64,000 nucleotides of DNA from assembly GCA_963803375.1 (NCBI GenBank), contig CAWDMB010000013.1, positions 124,001 to 188,000 on the forward strand, written 5' to 3'. Positions 24,754 to 34,071 of the stretch are shown here, piece by piece (the stretch's first letter is position 1; every line of letters begins with the position of its first letter). Under the pieces are notes generated by a model. It did not search any database and had not been told where the DNA came from. It saw nothing but the letters and a program-made list of their open reading frames with translations. Source of the DNA: JAOPZW01 sp963803375 (GTDB lineage: Bacteria > Actinomycetota > Thermoleophilia > Solirubrobacterales > Solirubrobacteraceae). The translations under genes were made by a program, and so were the position numbers.

Positions 24754-26346
24754 CTAGATCGCTCTCGCGTACTCCGAGCCGCTGTAGCGCAGGCTGCGCG
24801 CGGCGGCGGGGGCGTCGTTGGCGACGACGCCCAGGACGCGCGTGCGGCTGACGCGCCCGACGACCTCGACGACCTGCTTGGCGGACTCCTCGGTCGTCGT
24901 CCCCACGCGCGAGACGAGCAGCGTGCCGTCGGCCTCGGCGAGCACGGGCAGGGCGTCGCTCACCGACAGCAGCGGCGGCGAGTCGATGAGCACGATGTCG
25001 TAGCGCTCGCGCAGCTCGCTCAGGAGGACCTTGAAGGCGTCGCCGCCCAACAGCGACGGCGGGTTGACCGCCGGCGTCCCGCACGGCAGCAGCGCGAGCG
25101 CGGGCGGATCGGCGATCGCCCGCCCGTTCGTGCCGTTGCGCCCGGCGCCGTCGACGGGGCCGATCGCGGGCAGCGCGTTCGCCACGAGGGCCAGGTCGCT
25201 CGTGGCCGAGGGCACCTCGTGGATGGCCTCGCTGAGCGTCGTCTTGAGCTGCAGCACGTCGGTCAGGCCGGGCTCCTCGAGCGTGAAGAGCGCGCGGGCG
25301 AGCGTCGGCCGGCGCAGGTCCCCCTCGACGACGAGGACGCGCTTGCCCGCCTCGCGGTAGGCCATGGCCAGGCAGCGCACGACCATCGACTTGCCCTCGC
25401 GGGGTACCGCGCTCGTGACGAGCAGCGTCCTGATCGCGGCGTCCGCGCTCGCGATCTCCAGCGACGTGCGCAGCGTGCGGAAGGGCTCGAGCAGCGACGG
25501 CGGGATCGACGCCGGCGGCGTCGACGGTGGGCGCTCGCCGGCGCGCGGGATCCGCGCGACAACCGGCGCGTCGTAGATCGGCGTGACCTCGTCGATCTGG
25601 CGGATGCGGCGGTCGATGCGGTCGATCGCGTACGCGGCGATGATCCCGAACATGAGGCTCAGCGCGAACGCGAAGAGCGCGCTGCGCTTGGGCTGCGGGG
25701 AGATCGGCACGGCGGACGGCCGAGCGAGGTCGAGCTGGACGACGTCGCCGCTCGGCAGCGCCTTCAGCGTCTCGAGCTGGTTGATCTGCGCGCCCAGGCT
25801 GCGGCGCTCGTCGCGGGTGGCGCGCGAGGTCCCGAGTCCGAGGAGGGTCTTGCGCGCGGCGGCCAGCGCCTCCGCGGTGTCCTGACGACGGCTCGCGAGC
25901 TCCTGGTCGCGGAACGCCCTGGCGAACGCGTTGGCCAGCTCGGCGGCGCCGGTCCCGCTCGAGGAGAGCGCCCGGATCGTGACGAAGTCGGCCTGCGGGC
26001 TGGGTACGACCTCGACCTCGTTGAGGAGCACGTCGGGGTCGCCGCGGAACTTGAGCTCGCGGGCGACGCGGAGGGCGACCGCGCGCGACTCGAGGATCCG
26101 GGCCTGGTTGGCGAGTTCGCGGTCGCTGCTGGTCTGCTGCGTGTTCGTGATCAGCGTGTCCGCGCCCTGCGTCTTCAGGTAGACGTCGGTCGTCGCGGCG
26201 TACGTCCTCGGCTTGTGGTTGTAGTACAGGTACGTGCCGACGGTGACGACGACGGCGAGCGCCAGCACGATCCACTTGTGCCGCCAGATCGGCGCCAGGT
26301 AGTCGCGGAGGTCCTGCTTGCCTTGGGGGGTGCGAGTCTGGTCCAT
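24754..26346 (-). CDS. Chain-length protein fused to BY-kinase (Wzc-like)
   Basis: The protein sets polymer length and regulates export by autophosphorylation. Its 530 residues form a Wzz-like region with two membrane helices (about 28-46 and 222-245) followed by a cytoplasmic ATPase of the bacterial tyrosine kinase family. Motifs are Walker A SAVPREGKS (about 312-320), Walker A' VVEGDLRRP (about 336-344) and Walker B IVLIDSPPLL (about 450-459). The C-terminal tail has only two Tyr (RYSGSEYARAI) instead of a Tyr cluster, so phosphoregulation may be reduced. It is the first gene of the leftward operon 26346-22156. Confidence 0.88.
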   Translation of the reverse strand: MDQTRTPQGKQDLRDYLAPIWRHKWIVLALAVVVTVGTYLYYNHKPRTYAATTDVYLKTQGADTLITNTQQTSSDRELANQARILESRAVALRVARELKFRGDPDVLLNEVEVVPSPQADFVTIRALSSSGTGAAELANAFARAFRDQELASRRQDTAEALAAARKTLLGLGTSRATRDERRSLGAQINQLETLKALPSGDVVQLDLARPSAVPISPQPKRSALFAFALSLMFGIIAAYAIDRIDRRIRQIDEVTPIYDAPVVARIPRAGERPPSTPPASIPPSLLEPFRTLRTSLEIASADAAIRTLLVTSAVPREGKSMVVRCLAMAYREAGKRVLVVEGDLRRPTLARALFTLEEPGLTDVLQLKTTLSEAIHEVPSATSDLALVANALPAIGPVDGAGRNGTNGRAIADPPALALLPCGTPAVNPPSLLGGDAFKVLLSELRERYDIVLIDSPPLLSVSDALPVLAEADGTLLVSRVGTTTEESAKQVVEVVGRVSRTRVLGVVANDAPAAARSLRYSGSEYARAI

Positions 26347-26392
26347 CGTTGCGGCGGGTCTCCGTCCGTGTCGGGCGTCGAGAATCGTCGTT

Positions 26393-26404
26393 GCCCATCC
26401 AACG
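26393..26404. promoter_or_regulatory. Second GCCCATCCAACG motif in a divergent promoter region
   Basis: The 171-bp region between the leftward Wzc-like gene and the rightward amidotransferase gene contains the same 12-mer as 5799-5810, 46 bases from the Wzc-like ATG. A common regulatory element for the exopolysaccharide operons is suggested. Nothing else in the region stands out. Confidence 0.35.
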
Positions 26405-26517
26405 CGCGGGGGCCGCGAAAACTGGCGTTGCGGGCCAGAGCCTTTCGACCGTCAGCGGACGTCCCGTCGGGCCGTTATGCATGGGATGGCCACGACGACC
26501 CCTCCCCGCTAGCGCCG

Positions 26518-28386
26518 ATGTGCGGCATCTGCGCGCATACCGGGGACCGGGAGGGCGCCGCGGTCCGGGCCATGAACGCCGAGATCGTGCACCGTGGTCC
26601 CGACGACGAGGGCATCCACGTCGATCGCGACGCGGGCGTGGCGCTCGGCGCCAGGCGGCTGAGCATCATCGACGTCGACGGCGGCCACCAGCCGATCGCC
26701 AACGAGACCGGCACGGTCGTGGCCGCGCTGAACGGCGAGATCTACAACTTCGTAGAGCTGCGCCGGACTCTGCTGGCGCGGGGCCACGTCCTGCGGACGC
26801 GGTGCGACACCGAGGTGCTCGTACACCTCTACGAGGACCACGGCCCGGCGCTCGTCCACGCGCTCGAGGGGATGTTCGCCTTCGTCATCTGGGACGCCGA
26901 CGCGAAGCTGCTCGTCGCCGCCCGTGACCGCTTCGGCGAGAAGCCGCTCTTCTACGCGGAGTCCGCCGGCGACCTCGTGCTCGCCTCGGAGGCGACGGCG
27001 CTGACGCGGACCGGCCTCGTCCCGGCGACTGCGTCGCCCGAGGCCATCGACGAGTTCTTCGTGCTCGGCTACGTCCAGGCCCCCCGCAGCATCTTCGAGG
27101 GCGTGCGCCAGCTGCTGCCCGGCCACATCCTCGAGTGGCGGCGCGCAGACCGCCGGCCGACGATGCGGCCCTACTGGCAGCCGCCGGTCCTCGACGCGCC
27201 GCCGCGCCGCGCCGACCTCACCGAACTGACCGCCGAGGCCGGCGACCTCCTGACCCGCTCGATGCGCGGACGACTCGTCGCCGACGTGCCGCTGGGGCTC
27301 TTCCTCAGCGGGGGCATCGACTCCACGCTCGTCGCCGCCCTCGCGGCCAAGCACCATCCCGCGGGCATCAAGACGTTCACGGTCGGCTACGAGGTCGGCG
27401 CCACGAGCGAGCTCGAGCCCGCGCGCGCGTCGGCCCGGATCCTCGGGAGCGAGCACCACGAGCTCATCCTCGGCAACGCCGACGTCGCGGCGCGTACGCC
27501 CGCGGCGCTCGGACGCCTGGACCAGCCGCTGGCCGACCAGGCCTTCATCGCGCTGCACCTCCTCGCCGAGTTCGCCCGCCGGTCGGTGACGGTCGCGGTC
27601 GGCGGCGAGGGCGCCGACGAGCTCTTCGGCGGCTACCCGCGCTACCGCTGGCTGCAGCTCGCCACCCGGCTCGACGCGGCCGTCCCCGCGCCGGCGCTGC
27701 GGGCCGCCGCGCGCGCGGCGCGCCTGACGCCGCGCGGCAGCCGGCCCGGGCGCTTCGGCGCGCTGCTCGAGACCCCGCTGCTCGGCGACCGCCACCTCGA
27801 CTTCGTGACCGCGCCGCGGCGCCGCGCCCGCGCGGACCTCTACGGGCCCGCGCTGCGCGGGCTGGCCGGCTCCGATCTCACGCTGTCGTGGGCCCTCGGT
27901 GAGCGCGGCAACGGCCGCCATGCGGCCGCCGAGCTCATGCGCCTCGATCAGATGCGCTGGCTGCCCGACGACGTCCTCGCGAAGGCCGATCGGGCGACGA
28001 TGCTGACGTCGCTCGAGATGCGCACCCCGTTCCTGGATCGCGAGGTCGCCGAGTTCGCCGCGCGGCTCCCGGTGGAGCTGCACCTGCGCAACGGGGGCAA
28101 GGCGCTCCTGCGGCGGCTGCTGGCCGACCTCGTCGGGCCCGAGTACGGCAAGCGCGCCAAGCGCGCGTTCCGCGTGCCGGTCCCGGAGTGGCTGCGCGGC
28201 CCGCTCGCGCCCGCCTTCGAGGAGCAGCTGCGCGGCGGCGCGCTCTTCCGCGACGGCTGGTTCGACCGCGGTCGCGCGAGCGCGATCTTCGAGGCCCATC
28301 GTCGCGGACAGGGCCGCCACGGGGATGTGCTGTGGCCGCTCTTCGCGCTGGGCTGCTGGTACGAGAAAGGGATGATGACGCGATGA
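26518..28386 (+). CDS. asnB: Asparagine synthetase B-type glutamine amidotransferase
   Basis: The 622-residue protein has an N-terminal class II glutaminase (Cys2 nucleophile after Met, MCGICAHTGD, with RRLSIIDVDGGHQPI and NGEIYNF) and a C-terminal ATP-pyrophosphatase domain with LSGGIDSTL near residue 263 and VGGEGADELFGGYPRYRW. AsnB paralogues in surface-glycan clusters often amidate sugar carboxyl groups rather than make asparagine. The ATG is fixed by the catalytic Cys. It overlaps the following glycosyltransferase by ATGA, which supports a role in this pathway. Confidence 0.87.
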   Translation: MCGICAHTGDREGAAVRAMNAEIVHRGPDDEGIHVDRDAGVALGARRLSIIDVDGGHQPIANETGTVVAALNGEIYNFVELRRTLLARGHVLRTRCDTEVLVHLYEDHGPALVHALEGMFAFVIWDADAKLLVAARDRFGEKPLFYAESAGDLVLASEATALTRTGLVPATASPEAIDEFFVLGYVQAPRSIFEGVRQLLPGHILEWRRADRRPTMRPYWQPPVLDAPPRRADLTELTAEAGDLLTRSMRGRLVADVPLGLFLSGGIDSTLVAALAAKHHPAGIKTFTVGYEVGATSELEPARASARILGSEHHELILGNADVAARTPAALGRLDQPLADQAFIALHLLAEFARRSVTVAVGGEGADELFGGYPRYRWLQLATRLDAAVPAPALRAAARAARLTPRGSRPGRFGALLETPLLGDRHLDFVTAPRRRARADLYGPALRGLAGSDLTLSWALGERGNGRHAAAELMRLDQMRWLPDDVLAKADRATMLTSLEMRTPFLDREVAEFAARLPVELHLRNGGKALLRRLLADLVGPEYGKRAKRAFRVPVPEWLRGPLAPAFEEQLRGGALFRDGWFDRGRASAIFEAHRRGQGRHGDVLWPLFALGCWYEKGMMTR

Positions 28387-29483
28387 GCCGCCTCCGAGCG
28401 CTGGTTCTCACCCCCGACTTCCCGCCCGCGCCCGGCGGCATCCAGCTGCTGGCCCACCGGCTCGTCACCCACCTCAAGGAGATCACCTGCCGGATCGTGA
28501 CGCTGCACGCGCCTGGGGCGCACGCCTGGGACGCCGGCCAGGACCTTGACGTCCGCCGCGTGTCGACCCGCCCCGACCGCCGGCTGGGGATCCTGCGGCT
28601 CAACGCCGCCGCGATCGCGGAGGCCAGGCGCTTCCGTCCGCACGTCGTCCTGCTCATGCACATCATCGCCGCGCCGGCGGCGGCCATCATCGCCGAGGAC
28701 CGCCACATCCCGATCGTCACGTACCTGCACGCGCGCGAGGTCACGGCGCGTCCCAAGATCGCGGCATTCGCCGTCCGGCGAAGCGACCGGATCGTGGCCG
28801 TCAGCCGTTACACGGCCGGCCTGGCCGAGGCCGCGGGCGCCGATCCGCAACGCATCGCCGTGATCCCGCCGGGCGTCGACTGGCGCCCGCTTCCGCAGGC
28901 CGATCGCCTGGCGACGCCGACGGTCCTGACCGTGGCGCGGCTCGAGGACCACTACAAGGGCCACGACGTCATGACGCGGGCGATGCCGCTCGTGCGCTCG
29001 CGCGTCTCGGGCGCCGAGTGGGTCGTCCTCGGCGACGGTGCGCTGCGCCGCGACATCGAGCGCCTCGCGGCGGCGCACGGGATCCAGGACGCGATCCGCC
29101 TGTGCGGCACCGTGAGCGACGAGGAGCGCGACCGCTGGCTCGACTGCGCGCACGTCTTCGCCATGCCCAGCCGCCTCCCCGCCGACGGCGGGGCGGGCGA
29201 GGGCTTCGGGATCGTCTACCTCGAGGCCGGCGTCCACGGGCTTCCCGTCGTAGCGGGTCGCGTGGGCGGGGCGACGGACGCGGTCGTCGACGGGACCACC
29301 GGCCTGCTGGTCGACCCGACGAGCCACGTCGAGGTCGCCGATGCCGTCAGCCGGCTGCTTCTCGACCGCGGAGCCGCCGCGCGCATGGGAGCCGCCGGAA
29401 GCGAGCACGCGCGTGACTTCGCGTGGCCGGAGATCGCCCGGCGCGTCGAGGCGCTCATCGCCGAGACCGCGCGGCGGGCGTGA
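28383..29483 (+). CDS. GT-B glycosyltransferase (GT4-like)
   Basis: The 366-residue GT4 enzyme has the N-terminal loop VLTPDFPPAPGGIQLLAHRL (about residues 8-27), VLTVARLEDHYKGHDVM (about 180-196) and the EX7E region GGAGEGFGIVYLEAGVHGLPVVA (about 268-290). It is coupled to the amidotransferase by ATGA and to the next glycosyltransferase by GTGA. Similar enzymes include phosphatidylinositol mannosyltransferase-like and capsule transferases; substrate unknown. Confidence 0.88.
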   Translation: MSRLRALVLTPDFPPAPGGIQLLAHRLVTHLKEITCRIVTLHAPGAHAWDAGQDLDVRRVSTRPDRRLGILRLNAAAIAEARRFRPHVVLLMHIIAAPAAAIIAEDRHIPIVTYLHAREVTARPKIAAFAVRRSDRIVAVSRYTAGLAEAAGADPQRIAVIPPGVDWRPLPQADRLATPTVLTVARLEDHYKGHDVMTRAMPLVRSRVSGAEWVVLGDGALRRDIERLAAAHGIQDAIRLCGTVSDEERDRWLDCAHVFAMPSRLPADGGAGEGFGIVYLEAGVHGLPVVAGRVGGATDAVVDGTTGLLVDPTSHVEVADAVSRLLLDRGAAARMGAAGSEHARDFAWPEIARRVEALIAETARRA

Positions 29484-30646
29484 AGGTCCTCTTCGTCGAG
29501 CGCACGGGCCTCGTCGGCGGTGGCGAGCGGTCGCTGCTCGGCCTGCTCGGCGCGCTGCCCGCCGACACCCAGGCGCGTTTGGCGTGCCCCGCGGGCCCGC
29601 TCCCCGAGCGCGCGGCGGCCCACGGCGTGCCCACGGCGACGATCGCCGAGTCCGTGGGCAGCCTCAAGCTCCACCCCGTGCACACGCCGGTGGCGCTCGT
29701 CGCGATGGCGACCGCCTGCACCGGCCTGCTGCGGGCGGCGCGCGCCTGGCGGCCGGACGTTCTGCACGCGAACTCCATCCGCGCCGGCCTGATCGCCGCT
29801 CCGGTGGCCGGCCTGCTGGGCCGGCCGCTCGTGCTCCACGTCCGCGACTGTCTGCCCCCGTCGCCGGTCACGCAGCGCCTCCAGGCGGCGCTCGCCGTCC
29901 GCGCCGACGCGGTCGTCGCGATCTCCCACCACGTCGCACGGTCATTCGACCCCGACGGTCGGGCCCCGCGCCTGGCGGTCGTCGACAATCCCTTCGACCT
30001 CACGCTGCTCGATCCCGAGCGGGTCGACCGCGACGAGGCGCGGGCACGGCTCGGGCTCTCCAACGGCGCGCCCGTCCTCTCGCTGATCGGCCAGATCACC
30101 CCGTGGAAGGGACAGCAGGAGGCCGTGCGTGCGCTCGCCGCGGTTCGTGCGCGCCACCCGCGCGCGACGCTCCTCGTCGTGGGCGAGACGAAGTTCACGG
30201 CCCGGGCCACGCGGTTCGACAACCGGGCCTACCTGCGCGAGCTGCACGAGCTCGTGGCCGGGCTCGGCCTGCAGGACGCCGTGCGCTTCCTGGGCGAGCG
30301 CGAGGACGTGCCCGAGATCCTGCGGGCCTCCGACGTCGCCCTCGTGCCGTCGTGGGACGAGCCGTTCGGGCGCAGCGTGGTCGAGGCCATGGCGATGGGG
30401 ATCCCGACCGTGGCGACCACCGTGGGCGGTCCGGCGGAGGTGGTCACCGACGGCGTCGACGGCGTCCTCGCCGCGCCCCGCCGTCCCGAGGCGTGGGCGG
30501 CGGCGATCGGGCGGCTCCTCGACGACGATCGCGCGCGCGCGGAGATGGGCGCGGCGGCGCGACGCTCGGCGCTCGCGCGCTTCGGCCATGACCGCCACGC
30601 GGCCCGGATCGTGGCCCTCTACCGCGACGTGCTCGCCGAGCGCTGA
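29480..30646 (+). CDS. GT-B glycosyltransferase (GT4-like)
   Basis: The 388-residue protein shows VLFVERTGLVGGGERSLLGL (about residues 3-22), LSLIGQITPWKGQQEAV (about 199-215), and the EX7E stretch VPSWDEPFGRSVVEAMAMGIPTVA (about 290-313). It starts at GTG within a four-base overlap and ends inside the 3' end of the convergent response-regulator gene (28-base overlap). It closes the 26518-30646 operon. Confidence 0.87.
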   Translation: MKVLFVERTGLVGGGERSLLGLLGALPADTQARLACPAGPLPERAAAHGVPTATIAESVGSLKLHPVHTPVALVAMATACTGLLRAARAWRPDVLHANSIRAGLIAAPVAGLLGRPLVLHVRDCLPPSPVTQRLQAALAVRADAVVAISHHVARSFDPDGRAPRLAVVDNPFDLTLLDPERVDRDEARARLGLSNGAPVLSLIGQITPWKGQQEAVRALAAVRARHPRATLLVVGETKFTARATRFDNRAYLRELHELVAGLGLQDAVRFLGEREDVPEILRASDVALVPSWDEPFGRSVVEAMAMGIPTVATTVGGPAEVVTDGVDGVLAAPRRPEAWAAAIGRLLDDDRARAEMGAAARRSALARFGHDRHAARIVALYRDVLAER

Positions 30647-31335
30647 GCCCCCGGCGGCGGCAGCGCGATCGTCCCCAGGTCCTCGGCCGGGTCGAGCAGC
30701 AGCGAGGTCGCCTCCTGACGCGAACGCACGCCGAGCTTCGCGAAGGCGGAGGCGACGTGGCTCTTGACGGTGCTCTCGGCGAGGAAGAGCCGGCCGGCGA
30801 TCTGGCGGTTCGTCAACCCCGTCACGAGCAGCCCGAGGACCTCCTTCTCGCGGTGGGCGAACGCCGGCCGGGCGACGAGTCGCCGCGACTCGGCCGGGAC
30901 GCAGACGAGACCGGCGATGACGGCGTGCACGGCCGCCGCGAGCGAACGCGCGGCGGCGGGCTCGGTAATGCAGGCGTGGGCGCCGGCGTTGAGGCTCTGG
31001 CGCGCCGCGTGCGTCCCGCCGCCGGAGCGCTGGACGACGACCACCGGCGTCGCCGGCAGCTCCCCGCGCACGCGCCGTAGGGCCGCCAGTCCCGCGGGCC
31101 GTGCGACGTCGACGACGAGGACGAGGGCGTCCGGCGGGTCCGCGCGGAGGTCGGCGATCCGCCCGGGGCCGGCGGCGCCCGCGCTCACGTCCAGCGCGCC
31201 GGTGGCGAGCATCGCGCCGAAGGCCGTACGGGTTGCATCGTCGTCGTCGAGGACCGCAACGCGCCGACCTGGGGGCGGGTGACGGTGAGGGACAAAGAAG
31301 CGGGGGTCGACGACGGCGCACATGGGGGCGTCCAT
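30619..31335 (-). CDS. Orphan LuxR-family response regulator
   Basis: The 238-residue protein has a receiver-like N-terminus (VAVLDDDDATRTAF, about residues 26-39; presumed phospho-site VVDVA, about 73-77) and a C-terminal LuxR helix-turn-helix (HREKEVLGLLVTGLTNRQIA ... STVKSHVASAFAKLGVRSR). The receiver Lys normally found before a Pro is replaced by Glu (ITEP), and the loop after the Asp is atypical, so phosphorylation control may be altered. No sensor kinase lies nearby. It may regulate the adjacent glycan genes; this is inferred from position only. ATG 31335 or 31323 could start it. Confidence 0.8.
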   Translation of the reverse strand: MDAPMCAVVDPRFFVPHRHPPPGRRVAVLDDDDATRTAFGAMLATGALDVSAGAAGPGRIADLRADPPDALVLVVDVARPAGLAALRRVRGELPATPVVVVQRSGGGTHAARQSLNAGAHACITEPAAARSLAAAVHAVIAGLVCVPAESRRLVARPAFAHREKEVLGLLVTGLTNRQIAGRLFLAESTVKSHVASAFAKLGVRSRQEATSLLLDPAEDLGTIALPPPGAQRSASTSR

Positions 31336-31386
31336 GCAACGCCGGCCGGACCGTGGAACTCGCGCGGGCTACGAAGCGGGCGCGGC

Positions 31387-32772
31387 TCAGCGCGCCGTGA
31401 GGACGAGCACCCAGTCGGCGTCGCCGTCGCGGTTGCGGCCCGGCGGCGCGAAGCTCCTGCGGCCCGCGCTGCGCAACGGGGAGCCGGGGACGCGCGCGAA
31501 GCGCCCGCTCGTCGGGTCGTACCAGCGCGCGCGCACGCGTCCGGAGAGCCTGGAGAGGTCGACGACGATCCGCTGGCCGGCCGGTAGGTAGGCCAGCGCG
31601 AGGCGCCCGTCGCGCGTGCGCGCCGCGGTCACGTAGTCGCTGTCGTTGACGGTGCCGTCCGCGGGCTCGCCGTACCCCGCCACGACCAGGCGGTGGGCGC
31701 TGTCGGGCACGAGCTTCCACCAGCGTCGGCGCGCGAAGAGGTTCGTGACGTAGGTCATCTGCCGCGAGCCCACGGTGTCGAGGTGGCGCTCCCACGTGTC
31801 GGCGACCGGCCAGGTGTAGCGGTTGCCGTAGAACTGCCCGGCGGCGCCGCTCAGCAGCGACCAGTACTCCTGACGCCTCAGCGTCTGCGGCCCGGTGTAG
31901 TCGTGCTCGCCCTCGTAGTTGGCCTCGACCATGAACACCGGCAGGTGGTCGCGGCGCCGGTACTCCTTGAGCACCTCCGCGTACGTCGGCGCGTACGTGT
32001 AGGCCGCGTCGAGACCGATGAGCCCGCGCCAGCGCGCGTCGTCGAGCGACGAGCTGACCTTGTACTCGAGCTCGACCGTGTGGATGTGGGCGCGGTCGAC
32101 GGAGCGGATCCCGCGGGCCACCGCGAGCACGAGCGCGTCGTCCTCGGGGTCGCGCCAGGACTGGAAGTCGTTGCCGTTGAACCAGACGATGTTCGGGAAG
32201 TGGCGGTAGCGCCGGCCCAGGTAGCGGCCGTAGGCGTAGGCCTTCGCGGTCCCGTTCTTGCGCAGCACGTCGAGCCACCCGCCCGTCTCGATCGGGTCGA
32301 GGAAGACCACGATGCCGTGCCGGGCGGCGATGCGGACGATCGCGTCGGCGCGGGCGAAGTAGGCGGGATTCGGCGTCGACAGGTCGTCTTCGCGCTTGAA
32401 CGGCCGGATGCCGTCGTACGTGCTGCCGTCGTCGCGGCCCCCCGTGTACGCGGCGCAGAGCAGGTTGACCCAGACCGCGTTGAAGCCCGCGGTGCTGCGG
32501 TTGGCGAGGAACCGACCCGCCTTGCGCTCGGAGAGATTCACGAACAGCGCCTGCGGGGAGTCGCCGACGATCAGGAAGGGGCGCCCGCGACCGTCGACGA
32601 GGTAGCGCCTGGTCGGACCGACCCTGAGCGGGTAGCGGGCGCTTGGAGTCAGCGCCGGGCGGGCGGGCGAGGCCGCCCGCACCGGCGCCGGAGCCGCGCT
32701 CTCGCCACACGCCGCCGCGGCCAGCAGCGAGCCGGCACACACCAGGGCGGACGCTGCTCGCGTCCAGGTCAT
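31387..32772 (-). CDS. Secreted DUF4038-type glycoside hydrolase-like lipoprotein
   Basis: The 461-residue protein starts with a signal peptide ending in a lipobox (LLAAAAC, about residues 16-22), giving a lipid-anchored outer protein. The body fits the DUF4038/apiosidase-like (beta/alpha)8 fold: YLVDGRGRPFLIVGDSPQAL, a LDPIETGGW strand, IVWFNGND and FMVEANYEG, with acidic residues at barrel strand ends (GND; VEANYEG). The C-terminal ~90 residues look like a small beta domain. It may trim or remodel the polymer. AAGGAGG precedes the ATG. Specificity is unknown. Confidence 0.8.
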   Translation of the reverse strand: MTWTRAASALVCAGSLLAAAACGESAAPAPVRAASPARPALTPSARYPLRVGPTRRYLVDGRGRPFLIVGDSPQALFVNLSERKAGRFLANRSTAGFNAVWVNLLCAAYTGGRDDGSTYDGIRPFKREDDLSTPNPAYFARADAIVRIAARHGIVVFLDPIETGGWLDVLRKNGTAKAYAYGRYLGRRYRHFPNIVWFNGNDFQSWRDPEDDALVLAVARGIRSVDRAHIHTVELEYKVSSSLDDARWRGLIGLDAAYTYAPTYAEVLKEYRRRDHLPVFMVEANYEGEHDYTGPQTLRRQEYWSLLSGAAGQFYGNRYTWPVADTWERHLDTVGSRQMTYVTNLFARRRWWKLVPDSAHRLVVAGYGEPADGTVNDSDYVTAARTRDGRLALAYLPAGQRIVVDLSRLSGRVRARWYDPTSGRFARVPGSPLRSAGRRSFAPPGRNRDGDADWVLVLTAR

Positions 32773-32931
32773 CTCGTCCTCCTTGCGCCGACGGCGAGCC
32801 TCCGATTGTGCGCGGGCGGGCGGACCGGTGAAGCCCCTCGTTCGGGTAGGTCCCCGGCGCGCGGTGGGCCGAGGCGCCCGTTTTTCCCCCGGTCGCCGTC
32901 GCTCGTGACGAACGTCGGAGGCCCGACGATC

Positions 32932-32941
32932 CGTTGGATGG
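32932..32941 (+). promoter_or_regulatory. Inverse copy of the CCATCCAACG motif
   Basis: CGTTGGATGG, the reverse complement of the core shared by the 5799 and 26393 sites, lies at the start of the nucleotidyltransferase gene and 160 bases upstream of the DUF4038 gene. It overlaps one of two candidate ATG codons (32938), so it could be chance or could mark a leader start with translation from 32944. Confidence 0.2.
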
Positions 32942-33954
32942 ACATGGAGATTGCCAAGGCCGTGGTCCTCGCCGGGGAGTGTCGCGGCTCGGAGCCATGG
33001 CCGAGCCTGGGCCTCTCGGCGCGCCAGCTCGCGCCCGTGGCCAACAAGCCCGTGCTCTTCCACCACCTCGAGGCGCTCGCCGGCGCGGGCGTCCGCGAGG
33101 CGGCGATCGTGACCGACGAGACGACCGCGACCGCCATCCGTGGGGCGGTGGGCGACGGATCGTCGTGGAACCTGGAGCTCCTGCACCTCGACGGCGGCGG
33201 CTCCGCCGACCCGCTGATCTCGCCGGCCGTGGCCGATTTCCTCGGCGGGGCGCCGCTGCTCGCCCAGCACGGGGACGTGCTGCTGCGCGAGCGCCTCGCG
33301 TCCCTCTGGCATGACTTCGCGGACGCCGGGCTCGACGCGCTCGTCCTGCGGCCCGGCACCGGCCTCAACGGCTCGCGTCTGCGGACGGACGCGGCGACCG
33401 GGTTCTGCATCGGAGCGGACGTCCACGAGGCGCTGCGGCGCGAGGCCGCCAAGCACCCGGCGTGGCCGCCCGGCGACCTGCTCGCACGCCTGAAGGCGCT
33501 GGGCGCCCGGATCGACGTTCGCGACGTCGACGCCTGCCTGCCGTGCCGCGGCCGGACGCAGGCGCTGCTGGAGGCGAACCGCCGGATGCTCGAGGACCTC
33601 CCGCTCGACGCGCACGGCGAGCGCGTCTTCGCCTCGGAGATCCAGGGCCGCGTGGCGATCCATCCCTCGGCCGAGGTGCGCGACAGCCTGATCCGGGGCC
33701 CCGTGTCGATCGGACCGGGCGCGACGATCGCTGACGCGTACGTCGGCCCCTACACCTCGATCGGAGCTGGCGTCGACATCGACTCCGTCGAGATCGAGCA
33801 CTCGATCGTCCTCGACGGCGCGCGCATCCGCTTCGTGGGCTCGCGCATCGAGGGCAGCCTCGTCGGTCCCGGCGCGCAGATCGAGCGCGCCTTCCGCGTC
33901 CCGCAGGCCGTGCGCCTGTGGGTCGGCGCGGGCGCCGAGGTCGCGCTCTCCTAG
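32938..33954 (+). CDS. Divergent sugar nucleotidyltransferase with left-handed beta-helix tail
   Basis: The 338-residue protein resembles long RmlA/GlmU-type enzymes: an N-terminal GT-A fold (AKAVVLAG, then LAPVANKPVLFHHLEAL, about residues 30-46) and a C-terminal hexapeptide beta-helix (about 230-335, SAEVRDSLIRGPVSIGPGATI). The catalytic loop normally GGxGTRL reads GECRGSEPW, and the middle Asp-containing motif is HGDVLL, so catalysis may be impaired or altered. The Lys of NKP is kept. It could be a regulatory or scaffold paralogue. ATG 32938 or 32944 is possible; no clear ribosome site is close. Confidence 0.7.
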   Translation: MDMEIAKAVVLAGECRGSEPWPSLGLSARQLAPVANKPVLFHHLEALAGAGVREAAIVTDETTATAIRGAVGDGSSWNLELLHLDGGGSADPLISPAVADFLGGAPLLAQHGDVLLRERLASLWHDFADAGLDALVLRPGTGLNGSRLRTDAATGFCIGADVHEALRREAAKHPAWPPGDLLARLKALGARIDVRDVDACLPCRGRTQALLEANRRMLEDLPLDAHGERVFASEIQGRVAIHPSAEVRDSLIRGPVSIGPGATIADAYVGPYTSIGAGVDIDSVEIEHSIVLDGARIRFVGSRIEGSLVGPGAQIERAFRVPQAVRLWVGAGAEVALS

Positions 33955-33982
33955 CGCGGCGCCCACGGAAGCCGGAGACGTC

Positions 33983-34001
33983 CGCCGAGCGCTCGTCGGC
34001 G
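33983..34001. terminator. Short hairpin terminator candidate
   Basis: CGCCGA and TCGGCG flank a seven-base loop in the 117-bp gap between the nucleotidyltransferase and transketolase genes. A second small inverted repeat follows. No T-tract. Confidence 0.25.
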
Positions 34002-34071
34002 TGCGCAGCACGCCCGTCACCGCTCGCCTCCGGTGCTTCGCCCATGGACCGACGGGGGATACTCCAGCGCC

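Noticed and set aside
25219..26517. N-terminal extension of the amidotransferase frame
   Set aside because: Class II amidotransferases need Cys immediately after Met, so translation starts at 26518.
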